The notes below the pieces were generated by a model. The model saw only the letters and a list, made by a program, of their open reading frames with translations. It was not told where the DNA came from and searched no databases. Of a stretch of 64,000 nt of DNA, positions 32,161-44,764 are shown piece by piece. The stretch comes from Juglans regia. Its lineage: Eukaryota; Streptophyta; Magnoliopsida; Fagales; Juglandaceae. Both the position numbers and the translations under genes were made by a program. Where the stretch lies: positions 19,501,424 to 19,565,423 of the forward strand of contig NC_049915.1 in the NCBI RefSeq assembly GCF_001411555.2, in the 5' to 3' direction. Each line of letters opens with the position of its first letter. Position 1 is the stretch's first letter.

Positions 32161-35100
32161 TGTAAAAACACCGTAAGTTTTCACGATTCGACCAATCGCA
32201 TAAGTTTTAGTCTGTCAACATAGTCAGTACTATCACTCACTATGGTGCCAAAAGCGCGATTTTATTTAACTGAGGTAGTTAGAAGTGTCAATTTGAGATA
32301 TGGTCTGTCCCACTAGACTTAATTGATTATTTAGGATTTTATGACGCAATAATTTCATTTTCAATTTTCGGACAATACGCTTTTTTGAAAACATATTTGT
32401 GCTTATTTCGAGGCACTTCAAGATTGAAATTCAATAAAAAAAAAAAAAAAAGAATTTGCATAGTTAGGTTTATATGAATATTTAGGATTTTACAATGCAA
32501 AGTTTATTTTTCACTTTCCCGGAGTGAATAGTAACATCAGTAGTAACATCTAGTACAGTGTTTTCAAAACCACAGTGTGAAATGTCCAAATTAGGTTAGA
32601 GAAGTTTTACTTAGACACTCAACAATATCTGAGCCACACTTGGTGAATAGTATTGAACACTTGGCACAAAGAGGAACCATGAGATGGATTGTGAAGGAAT
32701 CAAGGTGTGAGATCATGTCACCTAAGCAAAACCCTGTTTACTATCTGATCCACCATATTGTGTCTAACCAAATAGGGTTTCAACACTAGAAAAATCCTAA
32801 ATGGTTGGGATCCAATTGAAACCCTAAAAGGTTGGTTGAAACCGAAACCCTAAACGGTTTCCCCAAACCCTAACGTTGGCCTTCAAACACTTTTTGATTT
32901 CTAGTATTGTGTTTAATCCATTGATTAAATCACTTTCACATGTTATTAATTCCTCAAATTCATGTTATGATATTATTATCCAACCTTTTGAACCTTGAAA
33001 ATTGATTAGGTCAAGAAAAATTTGATTTGGGTTTGATAACATCCCAAACCCTCTCTAAACCTCAATTTGAAGCTCACTTATTAAGGCCCACGAATTTGGC
33101 CACCTTGGTAAACATTCTTAAGGAAGTTTCTCCTCTACATGGCAGACCAGCCTCTACCCTTGGCAGCCCCCAAATAGTTCCTTGATGGGAGAGAAAAGTC
33201 CACGTCACCACCCTTCATATCTCACGGCAGCAGCAACAGTTCTTCTCCCTCACTATTCTTCACTTTTTGTGACATAGGCACCTCCACTCAAAGGGTCATT
33301 CAAGCCCATACCTACCCCCATTAGAAGGCTAGAGTCGTGCCAAACACACTTCACTTCATTTCATCACTTTTTCACCTTGTTCTTAGAGAGAAATCCTTAT
33401 GATCTCTCTCGGACAGATTTCTGAGTCGTTTTGAGTGGTAATTTTTCACCCATTGTAAGAATTTTCTCACAATGACTCTCTATGAAAGTTGTTCGTCTTT
33501 GAGTGTAGTTTTCGTGTATATCTTATTTGTTTCATTTCTTGGTCATTTGATTGATCCAAAGTCGTTTTAACTATGAAAATGTCATTCTGGACGTTAAACT
33601 TCAGAATGTGTTATATTTTAAAGTTTTTAATCAAATTAATAGACAAATTTTGGTCTGAAATTTTTATGAAGTATTGTTAACATGTGTATATGAATATTCA
33701 TTGAGGATTTGTTGCATGACTAAAAATTTTGGTGAAATATTTTCTTAGATCTAGAAACTTAGAAACTGAAAGAGGAAAAACTGTTTATGTTTAGAGAAAG
33801 TTTGAATATTTCATGATTTAATCTTACTTCAATGGCTTTGATATTTTATTGGATGATCTTAAGCCTCTTATATGCATGTTAGGATACTATTTTGAATATT
33901 TTTGGTATTAGCTTCAAAGATATGAATTTTTATGCAAGTGGATAATTGGTTAGGCCAAATGCTTGATTTTTTGGTTAGATCCAGGTTTTGGTTATTTTTA
34001 GCCATGTATTTTGAGTTCAAAGCTTCGACCTACTTAAGAACAACTTTTTTAATCATGGGATGTTTTGGTTTGAAGATCTAATCTTTTTAAGTCATAGATC
34101 AAGTGGTTTATCAAATCTAGCTAAGAAAAAGTTTCTATTTTTGGACTAAGTGAGGAGCCGAGTGTCCAAGTGATGTTTTGTGATTTTTTTGTGACTTTTC
34201 TTTGATGTTTTAAAAGCATGGTTGGTCTTTGGATAATGTAATGAGTATTTTAGAAAAAAATTTGGTTTAATCATGAGTTTTGAAAGTTGAAAAAATTGCA
34301 ATAAAAATCAAGAGAAATGACCTATGGATGTTTCAGCCATAATGAGTTTTGCATAGTTGTGTTTTGTTTTAATTCTTTTCAAAGTTGATATTTGAGTTTA
34401 AGACAAAATTAAAAATGGTAATTTTTGGTGATTTTTGGAGTTAGGATGCAAAATCCATAAGTTATGGGGTAAAATAGTTATTTTTCCATATGTAGAGGGT
34501 AAAATAGTCATTTTACTCTAAGTTAATTTTTTTTTCTTGTTTAATTGTTAGTGATTAAATTTCTAACTTTTAATTCATACTTACAGTTTCTCGTGTTTCG
34601 CATTTTATTCTCGTAATGCAACAATCGTTGTAAGTTAGCTCTTAACTTACTATCAATTTACTTGTATGTGTGATGGGTAAGCGAACTAAAATTGTGATTG
34701 TATATTATCATATATGCCATGCCATGTCACTTTATTGCGTGTTTACCTGTTACACATGATGTATACTGTCACGAAATACTTATTTGTTACACAATATATT
34801 TTAACACGTATTGTTGCACATATGTCATGTTATGTATGACATCTCTTACATGTATGTCATGTCACATAATGTTCATTGTTACGTGTCACGTCATGTTATG
34901 AAATATTTTCTGTTACATGTTATGTTATATTACGAAATGTTGTCTATTTTATGTTATGTCATGCTACGAAATATTTTCTGTCAAGTACATCATGTCTGTA
35001 GAATTACATTTATGTCATGTTACACTACGTCAGGACTTTTGTCCTTTCGTATTCATGTCACGTTTCGTCTCAGGTACAATTGGTGTCTCTCGGGAATAGT

Positions 35101-36429
35101 CATGTCAAGTCATTTCTTGTCTATCATGACTCTAAGTGTTAGGATGATGTAATATCTTAGTGAAACTCTTTTGTTCATGCCAGAGTGTCTAAATAGGTAT
35201 GAAATTTCCTGGGTTAATGAAACATAGTCAACAAGTTGCGAATGAGGCCTAACTAGCTGGTCACTAGAGCACGCCAGACACTAACGCCGATTAAGTCATA
35301 TTTTATTTTATGTATGTCCACAACAATTGTGGCACAAATAATTCATGATGTTACATTAATTGTAACGCATGACGTATGGGGTCACAGCAATTATGACGCA
35401 TACACCACGCGAGACACAACAATTGTAACACATAAAATACGTGGGGCCATAACAACTGTGGAGCATGTATTAGCGCACTTACAGCTGGTCCAGATACCAT
35501 GTGTTGTTGTGCGGTATTTAGAAGGGATATATGACTCTAGGGAATCCATGTAGCACCCACATGGTCACTTTATTAATCAAGCATATTGAACAAGATTTCA
35601 AGTTCATGTATTTTACGTTCACGTCATGTTTCAAATCATGTTATGTTCAAGTTTACATTCATGTTAAGTTTTAAGTTCACGTTATTGTTATGTTTCAAGT
35701 TCATGCCACATCAAGTCAAGTCTCTATTTCAAGTTCATGTCTTGTCAAGTTAAGTTCAATTCACGTTCCAATTCAAATTATATTAGCTAATACCATGTTA
35801 TGTCAAGTTATGTTATGCTAATTATTAACTTTGATTATGCATTCATGCCTTTAATGCCATGCATATATCATTAAACTGTATAAAAGTTTTCTGTTAACTT
35901 GCGGAGATTTGTAATTAAATCTCACTGTGGTAGTCCCAACTGTCATTTCCCTTGAATGGTAGGTGATGTGTCAAGACTAGAGTAGGAAGCGGATATTAGC
36001 AAACTGGAGGAGGTTGACTAGACACCGCAGGCACAACGCGAAATAGGATTTTGGACAGTATTTTAGCATCGTTAGTCGAGTTACGCGAGTTACTCAACAA
36101 ACTTGCCCAATAATATATTTTGGTAATGTAGTTATGGAGTCCGGTCTCTCATGTTTTGATATTACAATCTTCTGAGACTTGTGTTGTTATCATGGATATT
36201 TATTTTGTCAAGTATGTATGGATTATGTTTTAAGTAATTGGAATATTATTAGTTTGGTGCATAGTATTGTTAAAAAAAAAAACTATCCCCTGCGAATATT
36301 GCATACTGTTATATGCATGTTAGGAATATTGCATCTTTATCTGTCATGAAAGAGGCAGGTAACCTTGTGTTGCATGTCTCGACGCTTCAAATGTTCATCC
36401 GATCCTAAGCCGAATCTGGGGATGTCACA
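32161..36429. mobile_element. Probable giant solo LTR, about 4.27 kb
   Basis: Begins TGTAAAAACACCGTAAG and ends GGGGATGTCACA, so it has TG...CA ends on either strand. It carries no coding domains. Its wording (gattcgaccaatcgcataag near the left end, atcctaagccgaatctgggg near the right end) is typical of very long plant Ty3-type LTRs. Between 34,680 and 35,830 it is built from many variants of ATGTCATGTTATGT and CAAGTTCATGTCA. These give false open frames rich in Cys, His, Met and Val. No target duplication is evident (aacct against ctttg). Orientation is unresolved, and it could be a fragment and not a solo LTR. Confidence 0.5.
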
Positions 36430-36431
36430 CT

Positions 36432-39400
36432 TTGATTGTGGATAAAGCACACTTATCTTGAATCTGTTGAAATAGTGATCTCAACCAAATACACTCACTA
36501 CTTGCTTCATGAATTATAATAATCTATGTTTGGTTGGAAGAAGTAGCAGCTAATGTTTACTTAATAGATCTCTATGAAATAGTTATACCTCCATAAGTGA
36601 ATAGGTATCATATTTGTGATCTTCCTTTATGTGGATCGGAAAGGTAACCTGAGCCTACATAACCACGAAGGTAGCATAAAATATATTTGATCTCATTCCA
36701 GTACCTTTGAGTTGGTGCAGAACTATATCTTGCTAGTAAGTTAACTGAAAATACAATATCTGGTTGTGTGCAATTTGCAAGATACATCAACGCACCAATT
36801 GCACTTAGATATAGTATTTCAGGACGAAGAATTTCTTCATTATCTTCTCGAGGGTGAAATGAGTATTTTCTTACATCAAGTGATTAGACAACTTTTGGAG
36901 TACTCAAATGAATAGATTTGTCCATATAAAAGTACTTCAAAACTTTTTCTATATATGTTGATCGACAGACAATAACTCAATTTGAAAAGAGCTCAATTTC
37001 AGACAAAGAAAAAATTGTATTTTTCCAAGTTCTTTCATTTCAAACTCAATTTTTAAATAATTTGTGGCTATTATCAGCTCTTCTAAAGTTTCTAGATTTA
37101 AATCATCTACATTTACCGCAATAAAAGCAAATTTAAAATTTTATTTTTTTATGAAAATACGTGGACAACTTTGATTATTCTCAAATCATTCTTTTATTAA
37201 ACATTCACTTAGATGATTGTATACATGCGTCTGAATTGTTTTAATCCACATAAAGATCTTTGTAACTTCATAAAAAAAATACTTTGGGACTTTAAATTAC
37301 ATGTTTCAGGCATTTTATATCCTCTAGAGATTTTCATATAAATATCATTATCTAGTGATCTATATAAATATGTTGTAACAACATCCATTAAACGTAAATT
37401 TAAATTTGTTGTGACTACCAAACTAATAAAAAATCTGAATGTAATTGCATCCACTACAGTGGAATAAGTTTCTTCATAATTAATACCGGGTTTCTGTGAG
37501 AAACTTTGTGCAACAAGTTGTAATTTGTATCTCAAAATTATATTTTTTCTCATTACGTTTACGTATAAATACCCATTATATCTAACATACATAACACATT
37601 TAGATGTTTGAACTACAGATCCAAATACTTCATGTTTTGCTAGTGACATCAATTCTGCATGAATTGCTTATTTCCATTTTAGCCAATCGTTTCTACGTCG
37701 ACATTCATTTACAGTTTTTAGTTCATTTTCATCATCACTTTTTAGTGATATCAAGAGGAACTTTAAATGAAAATATGTTGTCGACAACAATTTTATTTTT
37801 GTCAAATAATTCTCTTGTATTTATATAATGTATCGAAATCTCGTTATTTTCAAATACATTTTCGTCTATAGAAGATAACTATTTAGGAGTTTCCTTTCCA
37901 ATGTCTTCCACTTCAGGAGATTCTATTATGAGAGGGTTTTGTACAAAAATTTTGGATGGATCTATAGCTCTTGTTGTCTGTTTTGTGGGTACGACCTATT
38001 TAGAAGTACTGATTTCTTTTATTTGTGTTTTTCTCTTCCAGGAATCTTATCATTTGCACCAATAGGTCTTTTACGCTTCAGACGTGTTTTAGACTCATTA
38101 ACTATTACATTATTTGATTGTCCAACCGAGATATTGATCTTTACCGGAATATTAGCAGCAGGAATATGAGACTTTACTATTTTCGTGTTGCCAGTAAAGG
38201 GATCCAGTAATTTTTTTTGAAATAGTTTGCAAATAAATGATATTTTGAACTTCCATTTCACATTGATTTGTACGGCAATCAAGACGAGTTAGCGTCAAAG
38301 TGTATCATGTTATTTATTTTTATGTTTCTCGCAACTTTTCTTCCCCTAATAGTGGGAAGACTATTTCATCAAAACGAAAATATTCAAAATGAGCCTTAAA
38401 AATATCTCCAGTTAAATGCTCGAGGTATCTAACGATGGAAGGAGAATCAAAACCAACATAAATTTCAAATCTACGTTAAGGACTCATCTTAGTGCATTGG
38501 GGAGGTATAATTGGAACATACGTAACACAACCGAAAGTATGAAAATAAAAAATATTTTGTGGTTGGTCAAATGCAAGTTGCAATGGAGAATATTTATTAT
38601 AGGCAGTTGGTCTTATCGAACCAATGATGCAACATGTAAAATTGCATGTCCCCAAGTAAAGACATATAGTCTTGTTTTCAGAAGCAATGGTCGAGCAATT
38701 AATTGCAGACATTGAATAAATGACTCAACTAAACCATCTTGGGTATGTGTATTAGCAATATGATGTTCAACACTAATCACAACTGACATGCAATAATCAT
38801 TAAAAGTTAGATGTAAGTATCTAGTTGATGCATATATTAAAACTATAAAATATCTAAATGGCTCACATGGTAGATATATAAGTCCACATATATTTTCATG
38901 GATTCTTTGTAAAAATGATGGAGATTCAATAATTACATTGGAAAGGGATGGTCTGGTAATTATCTTTCATTTGAAACATGCTACACATGTATAATCACTT
39001 GATAAAAGAATCTTCAAGTTCATTAAGGGATGCTCATATGTGTTCTCAATTATTCGACGCATCATGATTGATCCTAATGACCAAGATGATCAAGCCAAAG
39101 CATAAATATTTTTGGATCATAGCACTTTTGATGCATTACAACATGTAATTCTATTGTTTTTAATGTCGTATAATATAACCCAGAAAAGAAATCTGACAGT
39201 TTTTATAATATGAGCTTCTGATTCAAATTTATTGTTGTAATCTAAAGATATTTATCATTGCCTTCATTGGTGATTTCTATATGATAACCATTGCGAAAAA
39301 TGTCTTTAAAACTCAATAAATTTCTTCTAGATTACGAAGAATACAAAGCATCGTCAATATACAATTTTGTTTCGCTTGGCAACATGATGCCGACTATTAG

Positions 39401-40799
39401 GTTTGATGACCCAAATATTGTATTGATGTTGGCTTTATATAATGTCAAATATTGAAAATATTTCTTATCCTTAAGAATTGTGTGTTGTAAAACTGTCTGC
39501 CAGACATATATTTTTACCAATCATTTTGGAATTGGTAAATGCATCAATAAAATTCATATCTCGATATAAATAAAAAAATGTATAAAACTTTATTAATGCA
39601 AAAAAAAGTTTAACAAGATATATCAAAAGATAACGATTAAATCATAATGTAATTATAATAAAAAAAAATTGTTATGGTCATATGCATCACTAATTATAAT
39701 ATTATTATCTCTGTTTGGATCTAGAAAAAAATCAAAAATATCGAGATGATATAGGACCATCATATTTTGATTATCAAAATAAGTTAAATGATTTTCTAGA
39801 TTTTTGTGGTCAGCAAAATTCATTTTGACCAATTTTTTTTCCTTCATAAATGCTTGATATAGGTCCACTAAATGTTTAGACGTATGATAGGTACATGACT
39901 AATGTCTTTTCATACCACACTTGTGACATTTATCTTCGTATTTCTTTACAGACTTATTCTGCATGTTTTTATTTTCATCTTACTTCGTTATAGTGTGGTT
40001 CTACTTCTGGTGGCGTGAAGCATTTTTTTTTTTTTGAGAAATTTTAAGTATACTTTCCTTGATCTTGATAGTTTTTTTTTCTACCACGTCCGTGACCATG
40101 GATTCTTTTGATGAAATGAAATTTCATTCATTTCAGGGAATGAAGTAGAACTAGTTGGACAAGACTTGTAATTTTTTATTAACAGCTCGTTGTTTTGTTC
40201 AGCCACTAGTAAGCAAGATATTAGTTCAAAATATTTAGTGAACATTCGTACGCGATATTGTTGCTACTGGAGCACATTTGAGGCGTGAATATATTATATG
40301 TTTCATTTCAAACGTATCATTACTACTGGTTTTTTTTTCTTTACACAATTTCAATTGTGCAACTTCATGTGCATTTAATCATAACAAACTTCTGGGTGGA
40401 TTACGGTCTTCTGGTACACGTATTACTCCCTTAGACTATCTCATAAAATCAATGGATATTTTATTGTGAGGTACTCAATTTTCAATAAAATTATTGCTTT
40501 AGAGTGATCCTTCTGAGATGTTTTATTTGTTTTCTTAATATTATTGAATGAGAAAGAAATATTTAAAATCGAATTAATGTATAGAAGATAAGAATATTTA
40601 TTGCATTTATATGATAACATTACACTCTATTTAATATCACAGAAATCATATCAAAATTTTATAAAATGATTTATATTGTAATAAGTAGATATCAATATTT
40701 ATGGAAGAGAAACTTACAACGATTCGAAAAATATTATGCAAATATCTTGCAAAAAATCAAAAGAACACAACGATTGGCTGGAGTCTCGTGCAGATAACA
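36432..40799 (-). pseudogene. Second Ty1-copia polyprotein remnant (Copia B)
   Basis: Read on the minus strand from right to left:
- a gag region with a damaged zinc knuckle near 39,900 (CHKCGMKRH);
- MDLYQAFMKEKK and the segment to DIFDFFLDPN;
- a gag-preintegrase segment near 39,350-39,520 (IMLPSETKLYIDDALYSS);
- an integrase piece near 38,500-38,700 (IRPTAYNKYSPLQLAF, FHTFGCVTYVP);
- reverse transcriptase at 37,209-37,652 (KPGINYEETYSTVVDAITF, LRLMDVVTTYLY, LCGLKQ);
- RNase H at 36,608-36,790 (MMYLANCTQPDIVFSVNLLA).
Many stops and frameshifts are present. It ends at about 36,432, inside the RNase H region, exactly where the giant LTR text begins, so the 3' end and 3' LTR are lost. Confidence 0.85.
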
Positions 40800-41101
40800 T
40801 GTTATAAAACTAAAGAGAAGTAGCAAGAGATTTGGAAGATAGCAATGTAAACTTGATCTTCAGGAGCTTAATGTCATTCTTTTTGAATTCGTCCGTACTA
40901 CAAATGATCCTCAATACACCTTTTTATAGGTATAGGAGGATAAGGAATATGAAGATATGATAAATGAATTAATGAGATACATTGATGAATTTAGGAATTC
41001 CAAGAGTTGGTACATGAATGAAAATTTTAAGAGTCTGTATATGAATGGGCTAGAATTATAAGAGGTAGAAACCAAATGGTCATCCACCAAATTCATGTAT
41101 G
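40800..41101 (-). mobile_element. 5' LTR of Copia B
   Basis: On the minus strand this starts near TGCATACATGAATTTGG, has a TATA box CTATAAAAAG at about 40,921-40,930 and ends AGTTTTATAACA. It is followed by tgttatctgcacgag, the usual junction text of this group of plant copia elements. The outer boundary is uncertain by about 10 bases because it runs into a CA/TA microsatellite. No matching 3' LTR is present in the window. Confidence 0.65.
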
Positions 41102-41109
41102 CATTTATA

Positions 41110-41171
<62 letters not shown>
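41110..41171. repeat. (CA)n(TA)n microsatellite
   Basis: About 10 CA units pass into about 21 TA units. No gene. Confidence 0.95.
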
Positions 41172-41174
<3 letters not shown>

Positions 41175-41756
41175 GAGTGGTTATTGAATATGTAATTTTT
41201 TTAAAATATTTTTTAAATCTCTTAAATATTTGAAAAAAATGCAAACTCACTAAAATATACTTTCTTAACTATTAAGTACAAAAAAAAAAAAAAAAAATCC
41301 GTGACAATTCTCAATGACCACTATCGATCATGACTACTAGTACAACTACTCTCATATCCCATCCGGTTGTCTTCAGCTCCCCATCTCTGCCTGCCCACCC
41401 TGTTGTCTTCTTAATTGCTAAATGATTCACATTGATGAACCACTGCAACCCCCTCTTCTATTGGTGTTAACTGCTGCACTATTCACTCTACCAACGACAA
41501 CTTACCTGGAAATCATGCACTAAATAGTATATGAAAACGCCAATATTATTATATGTGCCCTCCACCTGCAAAGAAACGGTTTATAAGTTTAAAAATTGGT
41601 TTAATACAGTTGATTGAATTGTAAAATTATTTTTACTGTAAATTAGATATAACGTATCATATGAAATCATTTCAATTTAATTTTATGATATCTCTTTGTG
41701 ACTATAATACTTCTCTACGATAAAACTTCACCTACCGAACTAGTACATATATATTT
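41172..41756. repeat. Left copy of a local tandem duplication
   Basis: Contains a foldback MITE (gagtggttattgaatatg to caatgaccactatcgatc). It is followed by attggtgttaactgctgcac, aaatagtatatgaaaacgcc, tagatataacgtatcatatg and cttcacctaccgaactagta. The same order recurs at 42,711-43,130. No coding content. Confidence 0.8.
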
Positions 41757-42628
41757 TCATAAAAACTTCACCCGTGTCGGCGAGTGAGGGTCACACGTCA
41801 ATGATATTACTAAGTTGGGAACAACCAATTTTGAAATATTTTTGGATAGTGATTCAATTGGTGGGTTGCGTGGATGATGAAAGTTGATGAATAGTGGCAT
41901 ATGAACCTCCAATAATGCTTTGACTAAAGAAAAATAAAAAGAGAAAGGAAAAGGAAAATGAGAACGGAAAGATGTTAAAGGTTGACGGAGATGGTGATGG
42001 AATGGTTGAAGAGGAGGAGGAAAATGAGAGGAAATGAGAAATTGTTGTGCTATTTCCTCTTTTGTACGGTGCTCATAAGTATTTTGTCCTTTTTGGGCAA
42101 CGGCCTCTCCCATGAGACAAAGCTGGTCACCAATCCAATCAATATTATCGCTCAACTTCATTAAAAATAATTTTATTTTTACATAAATATCATTTATTTA
42201 AAATATAATTGTAAAATAATTGTAAGATTATCAATTTATTAAATAAATTAAGAATGGGCAGTGAGAGAATGTGTATCTCTTCACTCACCTAAAACATAAC
42301 TTGATTTATGCTCATTGTTTACTTTATTTTTTTGTACTCAAACTCAGTTTATTTGTATACTATAGTGTAGTATTCGTTATTACTTTTAGAAATAATTCAA
42401 TTTTCTCTTCACATAATGGATCATTTGTCTTGTTAATTCTCATAGAAAGACCAACAAATCATATGGAGGTATTTTAATTGTACAACTGAGTTGAATATAT
42501 AGGCATGCAGTTGAAAGAACCAAACATAAATAGATACAGCATTAAATGGAGGTAGTCTCTAGTGGGTCATGCAATCTGTCCAATAAAGTTGAGGACAGAT
42601 CGATGAGATAAAACTCAAAGATTGATTT

Positions 42629-42680
<52 letters not shown>

Positions 42681-42710
42681 GAACTCCTTATAAGATGATG
42701 CTACATTCAC
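41757..42710. other. Spacer between duplicated copies, no gene seen
   Basis: A 134-codon minus-strand open frame at 41,757-42,161 has no family resemblance, is low in complexity (His/Pro/Phe-rich) and has an antisense counterpart, so I do not call it. A TA microsatellite lies at 42,637-42,675. Confidence 0.5.
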
Positions 42711-43130
42711 CTAGAGTGGTTATCAAATGTGTGTGTGTGTTTTTTTAAATATCTTTTAAATTCCTTAAATATTTGGAAAAAAATTACAAAATCATTAAAA
42801 ATATTTTCTTAATTATTAAAAAATACCACTGTAGGCTCCCTTTTCCATTGGTGTTAATTGCTACACTGTTCACTCTGCTAATGACAACTTATCTGAAATC
42901 ATGCTCTAAATAGTATATGAAAACGCCAGCATATATATATATAGTTAAACTTTGGTTTAATATATTACGTTGAATTGTAAAGTTATTTTTATTATAAATT
43001 AGATATAACGTATCATATAAAATCATATCAATTTATTTTTATGATATTTGTTTATGACTGTAATACTTCTCTACGATGATGAAACTTCACCTACCGAATT
43101 AGTACATGTATATATATATATATATATATA
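42711..43130. repeat. Right copy of a local tandem duplication
   Basis: Diverged copy of 41,172-41,756 with the same order of landmarks: gagtggttatcaaatgtg, attggtgttaattgctacac, aaatagtatatgaaaacgcc, tagatataacgtatcatata and cttcacctaccgaattagta. The second half of the MITE and about 150 bases after it are missing. The offset is about 1.38 kb. Confidence 0.8.
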
Positions 43131-43653
43131 TTCATAAAAGGAGTAGTTCTATTTGTACTATACTTTATTCCAATGGACTTATATAAATGAGTTCAATGAC
43201 TCCAACTATTTATAATTTTAACTAATAATTTTGTAATATAATGAAGCTTATAAATTGATATGCCTTAATATAATATATAAAATAAAATTTATAATAAAAT
43301 TTTGAAATACTATTCTTTATTTTATTATTATTTTTTACTATTATTTAATATTCTATTATTACTTTTTTTATTACTATTTATAAACATTCACAAATATTTT
43401 TAAATATTTTTACTATCCAAATGTACCAGCGTGCGGTGCAACTATTTCAAGTCAATGATCCTGTATCTAATAAGACTTGTGATGGTGTAAAATCTTAAAG
43501 CCCATGGATCATGACCTATCCCCAGTGTGGCCACTAGTTAAGCCAGGATAGTTGGGCCTCAAGGAAACCAAAGCAAAACGAAGCAGAGCAAGTCCACACC
43601 AACGTGCTCCCTGAAGCCAGACAAGCTTGCTACTAGTACCAGGTCGTCCTCTT

Positions 43654-43685
<32 letters not shown>

Positions 43686-43807
43686 GTGCTTCATTTTCAC
43701 ACGCATTGCTTTTGTTTCATATTCATTTGTTCTTTCAACCAGTGATTTCAGTTGAAACTTTGTCAAATCTTAGATCTTTTATTTCTTGGTTTTTAATTTA
43801 ATGGCAG
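43131..43807. other. Intergenic, CT-rich leader-like stretch
   Basis: 43,310-43,430 looks like a worn MITE (ttactatttataaacattcaca). 43,651-43,686 is a CT microsatellite of the kind seen in plant 5' leaders. It lies upstream of the small candidate exon at 43,808. No start codon for that exon can be chosen here. Confidence 0.4.
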
Positions 43808-43912
43808 GTGAAGCATTTGATAGCTAGACTTTACTGCAGGAACAGGAGGGTACAGAGGCTTTTGGATGACAAAGAAGCAAGGGGAGGTTCGTCGACGCTT
43901 CCACAGCCTTAA
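43808..43912 (+). CDS. Possible terminal exon of a small unknown gene
   Basis: After a clean acceptor (taatggcag) an open stretch of 34 codons reads VKHLIARLYCRNRRVQRLLD, then DKEARGGSSTLPQP and a stop. Its composition (amphipathic basic helix, then Gly/Ser and Pro) is unlike the random AT-rich frames around it. A CT-rich leader-like region lies upstream. I do not recognise the family and cannot find the first exon. It could be a short peptide gene, the end of a longer gene whose other exons I miss, or noise. Confidence 0.28.
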   Translation: MKHLIARLYCRNRRVQRLLDDKEARGGSSTLPQP

Positions 43913-44695
43913 ACTTAAGAGAAGAAAATATATATATATATATATATATTTGTAATTGTACAAAGAATTCTTTAAACATCTTATTCTCTTATTATAGTAT
44001 AAGATTGGGAAAGGAACACTGCTTCATGTAAACTGCTTGAGAGAGTTGCCTTCTTTTCAGTGAAGGACTCAAAAACTCAAAAGGGATGGGGGACATGTTA
44101 TTTATAAATTATTTAGAATTGATAAAAAAAAATAATAAATTATCTTCTGCTACCTAATTTCCTATAATTGGTCTAACTTCTCAGACTCAGCTTTCTATAA
44201 ATTACATGAACACATTTGGAAGGGTCTCAAGACTCTTAGCTAAGAGAGTCAACATGTGGTCTCAGAAAATTGCATATTTCGTCTAATTTGGAACTGAAGG
44301 GTCCAATAGGAAGCCCATTTTTCTTGTTGTGGAACCCATTTGGAGGCCCTTTTATCCATTAATTCTTGGTCATTGAATGGAGTGCTCAAGGTATTCTTTT
44401 TTATAATGCATACATATCTATATATTGTGTGTGTGTGTATATATATATATACACATTAAAGACTTGCATTTGGTTAGGTAATAAGGAATCAATATTCATC
44501 TGATCATAAACCTCTAAACAATTGTTAATGTGGGGGCTTAGAGTTTTGGACCTTATGATATATACTACTCTTTCTTTTTGGTAGAGACCCATATAAATTT
44601 CTCTTCTTATCCTCTTCTTCTTTAATGTTGGATAACATTTTTCTCATTAAAGAATGTTCCTCTACAGTTGACTATACCATTAATAAACGAGAATG

Positions 44696-44764
<69 letters not shown>

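Noticed and set aside
34698..35152. Open frames of 60-113 codons rich in Cys, His, Met and Val
   Set aside because: They arise from the ATGTCATGTTATGT-like repeats of the giant LTR, occur in several frames and match no family.
41757..42161. 134-codon minus-strand frame beside the tandem duplication
   Set aside because: Low-complexity His/Pro/Phe-rich sequence with a competing frame on the plus strand and no family match.
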